This document shows, in pieces, positions 42,001 to 54,400 of a stretch of 64,000 nt of DNA. This stretch comes from Asterias amurensis (Eukaryota; Echinodermata; Asteroidea; Forcipulatida; Asteriidae). Positions within the stretch are counted from its first letter, which is position 1. Every line of letters begins with the position of its first letter. The position numbers and the translations under genes were made by a program. The notes under the pieces were generated by a model, which was given only the letters and a program-made list of their open reading frames with translations, was not told where the DNA came from and made no database searches. Location of the stretch: contig NC_092666.1 in the NCBI RefSeq assembly GCF_032118995.1, forward strand, positions 15,501,950 to 15,565,949. The letters run 5' to 3'.

Positions 42001-45000
42001 GGGTTTTGACTGCAAAGTCTAATAAAACTAAAATGCAGTAATTTTTTACTAACTGGAGCATTTGGCAGGGTACTGAGTTACATGTAACCTGTATATTCAC
42101 TGCTGACAAAATGCTGAAAACGTACAAATATTCCATCTTAATTAAAGACAGTGGACACTATTGGTAATTTTCAAAGACCAGTCTTTTCACTTGATGTACG
42201 TATCTCAACATGCATAAAATAACAAACATGTGAAAATTTGAGCTCAATCGGTCATCAAAGTTGCGAGATAATAATGAAAGAAAAAAAACACCATGGTCAC
42301 ACGAAGTTGTGTGCTTTCCAATGCTTGATTTCAAGACCTCAAGTTCTAAATCTGAGGTCTCGAAATCAAATTTGTGGAAAACTACTTCTTTCTCGAAAAC
42401 TACGTTACTTCAGAGGGTGCCGTTTCTCACAATGTTTTATACTATCAACCTCTCCCCATTACTCATTACCAAGTAAGTTGTTATGCTAGAAATTATTTGT
42501 TTGATAATTATTAAGTTTGATATATTTTCTCTGCTTCTCTGCACCTTGAACAGAAATTTTTGTTTGATAATTATTAAGTTTGATATATTTTCTCTGCTTC
42601 TATACATGAATCTTAAGATTGGTTTGGCGCATAAGCCTACACAATACACAACACAATGGCAATACTAACATCTCAGAGATGAATCTCAGTGCTTTGTGAA
42701 ATTGAGCCATGGCCCAATAAAAGTTCCTGGGTCTATTCGAGATTAATGTCATGAGCTGTACTCTGATACCATACCCTATAAATATAAATATAGATGCTCA
42801 TTAGCATCCTGGCATCCATCACAGTGCGAGTATTACTGTCTATCAATGATGCCATTAAGGCATCCCTAAGATAAAATCTTTATACCTCAGAACGACCCTT
42901 ACCCTTTCCATCCACGTTTCCAGAAGGACCTTGAATCATGTCTGAGGCAGGAGAAGATGCTTGCTCCCCGGCTCGTAACATCTTGTGTAATATGATCCCA
43001 TACACTAGATAGCTAAGGCCATGGGTAGAAACGCACAGCTGTCTTAAAGACGCCGAGTAGTCGTCCTCAGATACTCTTCATGTGTGAATTAAACATAAAG
43101 ATATATTTTTATTGACTACATGCCTTCATGTACACTGTATGTACTCCATGCCTGTATGCTTCGTTTTTGAAAGGGCAAGAGCACAAAGGCATATTCTCCT
43201 TGTTAAAGGGCATATGAGGAAATTCTAACTGGAGCATTTAAAGGCACCAAGGCAATGAACAGGGGGCATTGAGGCAATTGCCTTTGATTGCCTCTGGGAA
43301 GTATTAGGCCCGGTACTCTTTAAGGCAGTGGACACTATTGGTAATTACTCAAAATGATTATTATCATAAAACCTTTCTCGATTTCGAGTAATGGGGAGAG
43401 GTTGATAGTGTAAAACATTGTGAGAAACGGCTCCCTCTGAAGTGACGTAGTTTTCGAGAAAGAAGTAATTTTCCACAAATTTGATTTTGAGACCTCAGAT
43501 TTAGAATTTGAGGTCTCGAAATCAATCATCTGAAAGCACATAACTTCAGGTGACCATGGTGTGACTCGCAACTTCGATGACCGATTTAGCTCAAATTTTC
43601 ACAGTTTTGTTATTTTATGCTTATGTTGAGACTGTCAAGACTAGTCTTTGACAATAAATAATAGGGGATGCTCAGGGATCGATCTCGTTTGCAGAAATTT
43701 TCGGATAGGAAAGTATTCCGAGATTGAGCTTGTGTTACGTTCACACTAATTGCCTTCTTCTGAATAATCTTACAGTCTGGTGTTGTGTTTCTAGCTTGCT
43801 AATATCTTGTCTTACTTTGTGGATGACATTTTACTAGGTGTCAATATTGAAGGTCATCATTTACACTTGATTGGAATTGACACCTTGATTAGAATCCTAG
43901 ATGTACAACATGTCTGGATGGTCAGTCAACTACAGTATCATCAACCTACATGTTTAATAAACATTCTGTACTTCATTGCAAATATCGGTGCAATAACATT
44001 GATTAACAAGAAAAAAATGAATGGCCTGATGTTTCAACCCTAGCAGAGTCTTTCTCATAGGGTATCTTGAGTAATAATAACAAACTACATGTACAAGAGT
44101 TGGACAACAGCATGGGGGTATGTTTATGCGGCTGTAACCAACAACTGTTTCGGTCAATGGCCAGTGATTAACAAAATATTGTACGCACTTTATTCGGGAG
44201 GTTGTTGGTTCAAATCCCGCTCTTGTCACTTTTTTCTTTGTTCAACCTCAAATGGAATCCAGAATTGTCAGTTAGACGAATTATCAGAAACAGCTTCAAA
44301 TAATAATTTCTTTTTTCTTGTTTCTGTTTATCTTTGAACAGACAGTGGCGTGCCAGGTAGAGGCAGCAGGAGTTTCCTTTGTCATCTTTGCTACTCAGCA
44401 AACAGCGAGTAGTGTCAAACTCTCAACGTGTGATGTTTCCATTGAAAATCTCATTGGAAAGGTGGGTACTCACTGGGTTTAAAATAAATGTGTGTGTGGA
44501 CTCGGGAACAGGCCAATTTATGTTTTTTTTATAGAATAAAAGTCGCTCAAATTACTGTTTAAAACTTTTCATTCTTATTTTGGTTCGGTGTGCCTGTAAA
44601 ATTTGCCCTGAGTTTGTTTGATTGTTGAATGTACAAGATTGCCCTGTCTATCCACTGTACTAGTGTTACTTCATACAAAGGAAATTCTAGAGGGAATGAC
44701 ATGAAATTTATCTTTTTCTTCTTTATTTGCTGGCAGCTTAAACTGCAGGTATAGTATTCTAATAGTTAGTCATCTATGCGTAAACCAGCATCCCAGTGTA
44801 CATGTACATGTATGTGTGATGTAGATTTTGTATCTGTTGTTCGATGATTTAACGTGGCCCAACGGATACATTTATTTCAACTATCTACACAAGTAGTTAT
44901 TCTTTATGAATTTGACCGTTTTATATTTTTGGTGTTACTTTCCAATTTTCGCTGTTTAGTTCCCCTTTCTCCATGCATGCCCCATTTTATTTTTTTATTT

Positions 45001-48000
45001 TGATTGTGTATTTGTTCATTTAACTATTTTGTTTATTTACCTACTGATTTTGTCTTTGATTTTTTAAATTGCTTTTTTACATTCATTTGTTTGTTTCATT
45101 TTAATTTGCCTATTTCTGCTTTTTTTGTTGAAGTGTGGAATATTGTTTTTAAAAGTAAAGTGAAATTAGATATGCAATCAAATAGTAAAAACTAATAATT
45201 AATTGATATTGTTATTTTGGGGTGAATTGCTCACACAGCAGCAAGAAACAGATTGCTTTGCATTTCGTTTGAGTCATTGGATTGTTGATTCAGGACTATT
45301 AAACAAATAATATAAAGGACTAGTAATGAGTAATATTTGGAGGTTACCAGGCCTTTGGGCTACCAGTGATAATTGGCAGACCGAGGCGGAGTTATCAAGC
45401 GCACTGTGCTCAAGCTCTGGTAATTATGACCAGAACAGTATGGGTTTGAGTAGCGGTATTGACACTTATGTCTTTAAGCAAGGCACCGGACTATTATTGC
45501 CGGTATTGGAATGTATCAGTAGGACTCAGTGTGTTGTAGGTCTATAGTGCACGTAAAATAACCTACACTGTAGTGCACTTATCGTTAAGAGAAGGGGTTC
45601 GCCTTGGTGTTTTTTTTGTCATGGTTAGCTGCAGATTGCACCACAGCACCTTGTGAACCATTTCATGGTGCTTTATAAATAACTGTGTCTTATATTGCGA
45701 ACACAGCTCCACATACGCTGTAGACAACTAAATAAACATTGAGAGCTCTGAGATGCCTGAGGTTGCGATAAAGCGCTTTATAAGTACTGCGTATTATTAT
45801 TATAACAGAGTCTTTCTCCAAGGCTAGGTAGCCTCAATTATTATTCAGATTAATAGTATAGATCAATTTCAAGCTCTGTGCGTCATCCATGGACATTTGA
45901 AGGAGCCTTTGGAACTCACAAAAATTGCCCCAAACTCACTTTGGTGTGTTCTTGTGTAATAGGACCCTGACTATACTGTACGTACAGACGTAAGGTGTTT
46001 ATAATGCATCCACAAGTCACAAGGGGGGGCTTGAGTCTGCTTCAAGATCAATACTGTATCTATTATGGGTTCTTTGCTCTTGTTACTTAAAGGAACATTA
46101 CAGAATTGATTTTGCTCACAATACAGTTGCTGGCAGTGTTTAAAGCACTTTATATAATCCACCATGTACATAAACTGATAAACCTGTAGAAGTTTGAGAT
46201 TGATCGGCTATCTGGGTCACAAGAAAATAGTGAAAAACAGATTACTGCATGACATCGATGCAAAAAAGAAGAAGAATAAAACGCTTACTGAGCGATAAAC
46301 AGATCAGTGAATGGATAAGCCAATTTATAATAAATGTTTTAATCGTGATAGATATTTAAAGGGTCTATGTAACTTTTGTAGGACAAAAAACACAATGTCC
46401 ACAGATTTACACTAAACTTACACAGTTTGAAGATAATGATAGTAGAAAGCTTCCCTGAAAATATTACGTGCTGAGGTGCTGCAGTTTTGGGGAAATTAGT
46501 AAAACAATGTCATGAAAATAATTTTCGTCTCATGAGACAACTTTTTTTTTTTAAATCATTTACAAACGTATTTTCATGACATTGTTTTACTCATTTCTCA
46601 AAAACTACAGCACCTCAGTAAGTAATATTTGAAGGAAAGCTCTCCACTATCATTATCTTTGAACTGAGTAATTTTAATGTAAATCTATGGACATTTTGAA
46701 AAGTACCCCAATCCTTTAACATTTATTGAATGTAAACATTGCCCCTGCACTTTCTGTGTAATATATGCATTCATTGTTGGACAGTTTTATAATCTCAACT
46801 TCTCCGGTATGTGGCTTATGTGTACTGTTGGCATGCATTATGAGGTCTGTGGCTGATTCTGTGCTAATGTTGGTGTTAGAAATTTAATTTGTCCCCTCTT
46901 TTCATTTTATGTAAATATTTGTCTAGGGTTTCGTCTCATTTTTTAGCAATTGCTCCAACAAATTTGATATTTCTGTGGCAGAAGTGTAATTTACAACAGA
47001 CATGGTGCATTATAAATGTGAGCTAATATTATTTGTAGCGTCAGGCTATATTCAATATTTGTTTGCATTATTACCATGGGTCCTTTCGGTTGGTAAGTTG
47101 TTTTGCACTTCTGTTTTCCCTTTTAATATTATCAATGTACTGTACACTATCTATGAGATAGGCTACATTATAAATAAACTGTTGGCTTTCAAAATGAAAG
47201 CGATGACTGTCGCAGTCTAAATGTATCCTCTCATTGAGACTAGCTACATATGCAATCAATAACGGCACTCATTACTGCACCTGTCTCTTCACTATGGTTT
47301 TCAATTAGGGATCATCTGCATCTAGATATCTACAGCCATGGTCCGGAGTATTGTTGTGGTAGGGAGTATTATTAGTGCTAAGTGAGAAACATTACATGTG
47401 CAGCATTATGCATGGGGGGGGGGGGGGGTAATCGAAGCTGCCACACGCTGCCACATGCTGGCACTCGTTGACTCGATGAAACTATACGACCCAATGTGTG
47501 AATAGACAATCATAATGTTATGAACAAGTTCTGCAGTTACACATAAAATGCAGACCTGGGCTTATCTCAGTAAGCATTTTAGGAAAGTCACACAAACACA
47601 GGTTAAGGTTACCGACCAAATTCACAATTACCATTTTTAATTTGAAACAAACATCTTAAAGCCTCAGCCCCCATCATTTACATCTTAAAGCCTCAGCCCC
47701 CATCATCAGCGAATGCGATCCTGTCATTGCTCACACCTTACTCTATGCTCACACTCAAGCAGGAGATTAAGAGTCACACATCCATCACTTTGAAACTGTT
47801 CGTTGTTGACAAGTCAGAAGGACTAACAATCGATGATGTCGCTTAAAGCCATTATACACTTTCGGTAAACAGTATTGTCCAAGTCCCACACTTCGTGTAT
47901 CACAACTTATATATAAAATAACAATCCTGTGGAAATTTAGGCTCAATCGGACATCGGAGTCGGGAGAAAATAACGGGAAAACCCACTCCTGTTTTCGCGC

Positions 48001-51000
48001 GTTTCGCCGTGTCATGACATGTGTTTATAACAACTCCGTAATTCTCGTTAGCGAGAATTTATATTGTTTTACCGTTTTCTCAAAAAGTAAAGCATTTCAT
48101 GGACTAATATTTCAAGAGAAGTCTTTCACCATTACCTTCTGTAAACCCTGTAAATTATTTGTAAATCTGTGAATTTTTTTTTTTTTTCTGTACCGAAAGG
48201 GTCCATAGCTTTAAGTCAGAAGGACTAACCATTGTTTATGTCGCTTGATTTCCTGTTCTACAGGTGCAGTGCAAAGTGCAATGTCTGTCGGATGAACTAC
48301 TCCAGGTTAATGCAGCGTTTGATAGTAAACCTGATCTGTCTCTTACCGTTAGGCCTCAGACATCTAGTAAGGTAAGTAATACACTACAGTTTAGTCTGGC
48401 ACCTTGTTTTAGAGAGAAAGTGTAAACTGCCTTTTATGTTACCATCTAGGCCCAATTGCATGGCTCTGCCTACTGCCGAATTCTGCGCTTACGATCACCT
48501 GATTCTGCTTACTGTTCAAGTGCAGAATTTTTGCTCTAGCTGTGTAAGCACAGATTGCCTAGTAATGTGGAGTCACATGATGGGCACAAGCAAAAATTCC
48601 CTGCTTACCCCGTGAAATACGCTTGACGTAAAAGCGCAGAATTCCCTGCTTCTGTAAGGGCTGATTCTTTGCTTACGGTAAGCTGAGCCATGAAATGAGA
48701 CACAGGCTTAAGCATCTAAATAAGGTAGTTGATACGCCCTACGAAGTTGAGCCTTTGTTCCAGGCGAGCCCCAGACTAACAACTGACGTTTCTCATCTTA
48801 TAGAATGACCCTGTTGACCTCATGCTGGTGGAGGAGATTGTCCGAGGTGCCATCATGGGGGCAATGACCTCAGTTGACCTCTCCACTAAGACGGTACCTA
48901 GGGAGGTACTGACCCCAACCTCAGCGCAGTTCACCATGTCACAACGGACGGCATTCCAACCAGTATGTATTGGCACTGAAAGACTTTATTTGTTTACAAA
49001 CAACTAAAACCGGACACTGAGGTCAGATTCAGTTTTGTGATCCACTCATTTTCAAATACATGAAGTCCTTATGAAAATGGAAAAACAAATACCGTTCTCT
49101 AACCTCAGTTAAAATGGTGAAAAAACGAAGGTGTTAGATAACCTGTAAGTTCATTGTTTGTCAAAATTCAAAAACATTGGATGATGTCACATTTCAATGG
49201 TCTACATTTTCCTTTCAAAGAAGTTTCAGTTTATTCATGAATTTTGATTCAATCAAAACAGCATTGAATTCGCCTTGGTCTTGGCCTAGGTGCTTCTTCA
49301 AAAGTTCCCATCGATTTTTAGATTTTACAATTGAAGTGCCCTTTCCAAAATTGAGAATGGCCTTGCCCTCTCAAAGATGAAATTGTAGGCCTGCGTTGAA
49401 GCACCGATGACCTGATATTTGACCGAGGGCATTTCTTGCTCCTGGTCAATGCCTTGTGGTGCCCATTAAAGTGGTAATTTTGTAGACAAGTTTCAGTTTT
49501 CAGAAAAGTGTGGCCCATGACTAAAGAAAAACAGCCCTTGGTCCTTAACCTTTCCCAAGAACAAAGTATCAGGCCATGGCTCGATTTCACAAGGCACTAA
49601 GATTCATCTTTGAGTTGCCATTATTAGCGTAGTGATCACACATTGCTTAGCAATTAAGATCAATTCAAAGTTAAGACCAATCTTCGATCTTTGTAAAACA
49701 GACCCTTGGAACCTTCTTCAAACCCTGGCTTGGGCTCCAGCTATGACTTCAGGCTCTGTCTGCTGATGTTCTAACCACCGCTATAAAAATACACGCTGCT
49801 CTAAAAATCTATAGGCCTGAAGGCTGGTTCATACTCGCTGCGTTTCCATTGCGAACGCTGGGTCCGGAGGCTAAGCCGGAGACGGAGTCCAAAGAGCCCA
49901 AGCCAAGGTTTGAGAAAGCCCCTGGATACAGCAGAAAGTTTGATTTGTCTTGTCTGGTACCCTATGTGTTCTAACAGTGTGTTTGGTGTTTCTTGCTTTA
50001 TTATTGCTACTGACTAATGTGTGCAGTCTAGCTCTTATAGTGGACGATGTCCAATCAGGGTACGTATGCAGATAATGAACATTCGATTACATGCTACCAT
50101 GGTAACAGCAAACAGGCAAGCTGACTCACTCTTGGTCAGTTTAACCATTAACGTCAGGTACTAAAAGACATGGTAACGCTTCAGTTGGAGACCTTTTGTT
50201 TATTATTTATTTATTTGTTTAGTAGACAATCTCCACAAAGTTCTTTAAAATACAACACGTGGACAAAAAACAGTAAATTAAAAAAGAAAGCATAAAAGAC
50301 AGTGTAATCTGAGGAATTGTCGAGGATAACACAACTAAAAATAGAAAAAGCTTGATTCAATTCTGTTTCTCTATAAAAATATAATAAATTAAAATGATAC
50401 AGTTTAATTTGATGGCTTACTTTGCAATCTCTGGGTAAAAAGTATTTGTAACATTTTTTTTGGACACGTGCAGATATTTGTTCAAATAATCACAAATGAA
50501 ACAATTATTATTATTATTTTTTTTAATTATGTAAATTTTGTATGTTTGTTTCATGGAGACAACTGACCGCATTGCTGTACCATCCTGTTAAACTGTTTAT
50601 AAATGTAATGGCATCTTGTGACGCATTTCTAGAGCTTCATGACCATTAATATTCTCTTTCATTTTCATTCGCATGTTCAGATAATCAGTTCTATTACTTT
50701 GGCTCAATGACGTGAATGGGGAAATAATGTGTGGAGATTGTGTTTATAATGATTCAAGCATGGAATATGGCGCACAGTTATGAGAAAGATATTGGCTACA
50801 TGTGTGTGTAGAGCCTTTACTTCATGCTTCAATTGTATTGTAATGTTGGATCTAAGTGTCAAACATTTGTTTTTGTTGAGTTGAAGAAAGTTGCTATAGG
50901 AATGGATGCTTTAAGGTGACTTGGCTGAACCCTACACTATGTACTTGTAATCCACTATTGCAGCATGTAAAGCAATGTTTGAATGGGCGACTATAGCTAC

Positions 51001-51437
51001 GGCTACAGCTGGATCGTCATGCCAACATGCATTGAGGTATAGGAAATCCTTAGCGACACCCTTGGCAACAGTCATAGCCGAAGCTGCCAAATCCAAAATT
51101 ATCGGCTATGGCTATGTATGTTTCTAACGGTGTCGCTATGGGCATCCTATGCTTCAATACTAGTAGATGTTGCGATTAAGCCTCAGTTGCTCATTTAGAC
51201 ACGGCTCTAATGATTTGTACACACCCTACGTTATCAAACTGCTGTAAACCTGATACCTGTAATCCACAGTATGACTACAACCTTGCATGTTAGTATACCA
51301 TGCCTGATATGGGAGTAGAGGCCCCCCCCCCCCCTTCCCCAAATGGTCTCATAGGTTCCTCATAGGTACAGAATAACACTCCTCCCCTTCTACGTAAGAA
51401 TTCCTGAAATTCCAATCACAGAATGAGGACACAATAG

Positions 51438-51478
<41 letters not shown>

Positions 51479-54400
51479 TACAACCAGGCTTCATATCAAG
51501 CATGAATGCATGTTGTTTCTAGTGTTTGAACCAACCATGCATCTTACGTATTGAAACTTACACATTGTGAGAAGAGGATTCCAATATTATATATTGTACT
51601 TGGGAATATAAACTCCGTTCCTAGAATAGTATCCAGCTCTCGCGCTTAGAACCTCTACTCGCCCGTCACCAACAACCCAGCCAGTCTGGTTTCACAAGAG
51701 GTCGGTCCACTCTGGATGTCGTGCTCATCCTCTGACTTCTGTTTTGAGAGACCTCTTCACGTTGCCTACATTGGCATCAAGGCAGCCTTTGACTCGGTGG
51801 ATCGTGATGCTCTGTGGAAGGCCCTGAAAGTGATCGCGGTGCCCTGCCATTTCTGCTTCAGTTGATCCAGGACCTGCACGAGGTCAGCGCATCCACTGTA
51901 TGTGTTGGAGATGACGCTTCCGCTCCCCACTTAAACCGCGGTCCGGGACACATCCTTCACAGATCTTGAACAATATCCGCTCTCAAACCTAAGATGCTAC
52001 ATTAATATGAAATTTCACAACACTGAACTGTTTTTTATTCTAACCCCTGTTCCATATTACTTTAATTTGCGTTCTAATATAAATAATTTGCTAAAAGATT
52101 ACAAATAAAAAAGGCTAAATTATAACATGATTGCCAAAATGTGCGAATTACCTTTACTTTTTTCTTTTTACTAATTTACCCTATTTGAAGGAAGCTTTAT
52201 ATTGAAGATTAGATAGCTCTTTCTTTTGTTGAAACACGAAATTCAGAGCCTCCATTCCAGCAAGCAAATGTTTTGTTATTCATGCTCTGATCTACTATTG
52301 CATCAAAAGACTTGCTTACTTAAATGGCGTCCAGTTCAGAGTTCTCATTTCAGCCTAAGTTCCCCATCTTGCGCCTTCTTTGCTCTATAATCCCTTTGCA
52401 ATGCGGACTGATTAGTGCATCATCAGACAAAGCTGCCAACATTTCCTTATTCTGCAGAGAGTTTCATAAAATAAACATCAATCATTCCACGTTCTGATGG
52501 ACCAAATTTAAAAATCTGACTGTTTATGGAAACTTTCCCTGTCAATAAAACTAATAAGTAAGATGGATAGATTGATGCTAAGATGTGTGTATTTTCTGTT
52601 GTACTTTGATCCAGACCAATGCCAACGTGCGCAGTAAACCAATGACTAGCACACCAATGGGACGAACACTTACACCTGCAGATAGGGAGACTTCTTGTCA
52701 AAGGTAAGTGACTTTACATGATGGTAGTGGACTTTCATTTCATCTAATTTATTCTGAGGATATTCCACGCACGGCACAGACGTGACTCGCGAGGCAGCAT
52801 TACAAATGATGTATTTTCCACCTCATTGCTTGAGATTCAATTTGTTCCTAAAGGAGTCAATGGGAGACTTTTGGATGGTCCATGTATTTCACAGTTTTCG
52901 GCAATAGTGCACGTACTCAGACTTACGCATGTGACACTGAGCATGTGCACACTCAGAGATGAATATTGAACCTTTACATGTATGTCTGCTATCGCCACTG
53001 TCTCAACAGTCTTCCATCGTAGGTGGACTTTTTATTGTAGTGTCACCAGTTCACGCCAATGATAAGAATGTTTGATTTTCTTGCAGTGATTAAAGCAAAC
53101 GGTCTTCGGGAACGTGATGGTATGAGTGCTAGTGATCCGTACTGTGTAGTAACTATAGATCAGCCAGGACAGAAACATAAGACTAACATCATACGTAATA
53201 CTGTCAATCCATTCTGGGATGAACACTTCTTATTGTAAGTATTGCCATTCTTTATATATATCTCAAACTTCAGCAGTCCTCAACAATTGCTCCCAGTTTA
53301 GGAGTTGACGAAACTGACCTGGACTGACCTGGACTGACCTGGGAGCAATTGTTATGGACTGCTGGAGATTTAGAGTTGTCAGGGAAGTGTGTTGTGGTCG
53401 CTATGGCCTAACAGCTACGGTAGAGCATAGGCCAATCCTGGCAGATGTTTGACGGCCACAGTACCTGAATGGACCACTCTCACATGACACCTAATCCTCC
53501 TTATCGCCATTGGCAGCTGTTTACGTACAACCAGCTCACAAGGTTGAATACCATAAGTTGGTACCTGACTTATAAATCAATGGATTTACCAAAACAATTT
53601 AAGAAATGGAAACCAACAACTGACAATGGCAACAGTTGAATCATTCTGTGTACGATAACAAATAATTAAGTAGTTTATTTACAAAATCATTGAGGAAATT
53701 TGCACCTTGAAAGGTTATTATTGGCTGAGAATCATGAGGAGTGTGTACTTGTGGTAACTTTACCAATCAATGATTGATAACTCATCTTACATTCTTAAGA
53801 TGAATCGTAGTGCTTTATGAAATCGAGCCCAAACAAAGTTATCTACAGTATCTGTCAGAAACACCCAACTGCACTGTAAAATGACTTCTTTCTTTCTGTT
53901 TGTTTTACAGTGAATTGAATAACCAATCCAGTGAGCTGAGATTTGAAGTGTATGACAGGGATCGAATGCTACGAGGTAAAAATTACATTAAACACTTTCA
54001 CCTTCTCTGATTGATAAATGTGTTGATTAGTTTTACATGAATTACATACATGTAACACACAGGACCAGCAGCCTAATGTTCCATTCAAGGGACAGAGGAG
54101 TTCTGCCGCCGATTTCATAAAACTTTAAGCAACTGCAACTTTACGCAACTGCGTAAGTTCTGCAACACCACAAGAAATCTTTCACAAGTGGACTTATGCA
54201 TCTGAGATTTGAAATGTTATCATGGGAACATGGCATAAACATACATGAAGCATGAACATCTCTTCTGTTTTTACTCTGGAACTTGAAGCATCTTGAAGTT
54301 AGAAAAGCAACTGATATTTCCAAAGCCGGGGAGCATAAATCTATAATATCTGCATCATTCGAGTCATTGGTTTGCTCTTCAGTTTGGAGTCTGTCAATTA

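Larger units (their letters stand above)
35071..44341 (+). other. C2CD2L: C2CD2L intron 2 (9.3 kb)
   Basis: Filled with repeats: family C at 35599, a GGGCCCAATTTCATAGAG copy at 35975, family B copies at 37600, 42143 and 43317, a GC-rich inverted-repeat element at 38764, and a palindrome at 40845. No further SMP exon recognised. Confidence 0.5.
44462..48263 (+). other. C2CD2L: C2CD2L intron 3
   Basis: AT-rich, with a SINE at 45340, palindromic elements at 46360 and 47843, a poly-G run at 47407 and a short direct repeat at 47649. No exon recognised. Confidence 0.5.
48963..52614 (+). other. C2CD2L: Introns between C2CD2L exons 5 and 6
   Basis: Contains the candidate microexon at 50027, a CTTGGTGCCC repeat at 49270, a poly-C run at 51321, the 39-nt poly-G at 51439 and the LINE fragment at 51625. 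Confidence 0.5.

Noticed and set aside
52750..52775. 23-nt exon as the missing link between C2CD2L exons 6 and 7
   Set aside because: The phase fits, but the translation (IFHARHR) lacks the hydrophobic pattern of a C2 first strand and the donor is weak.
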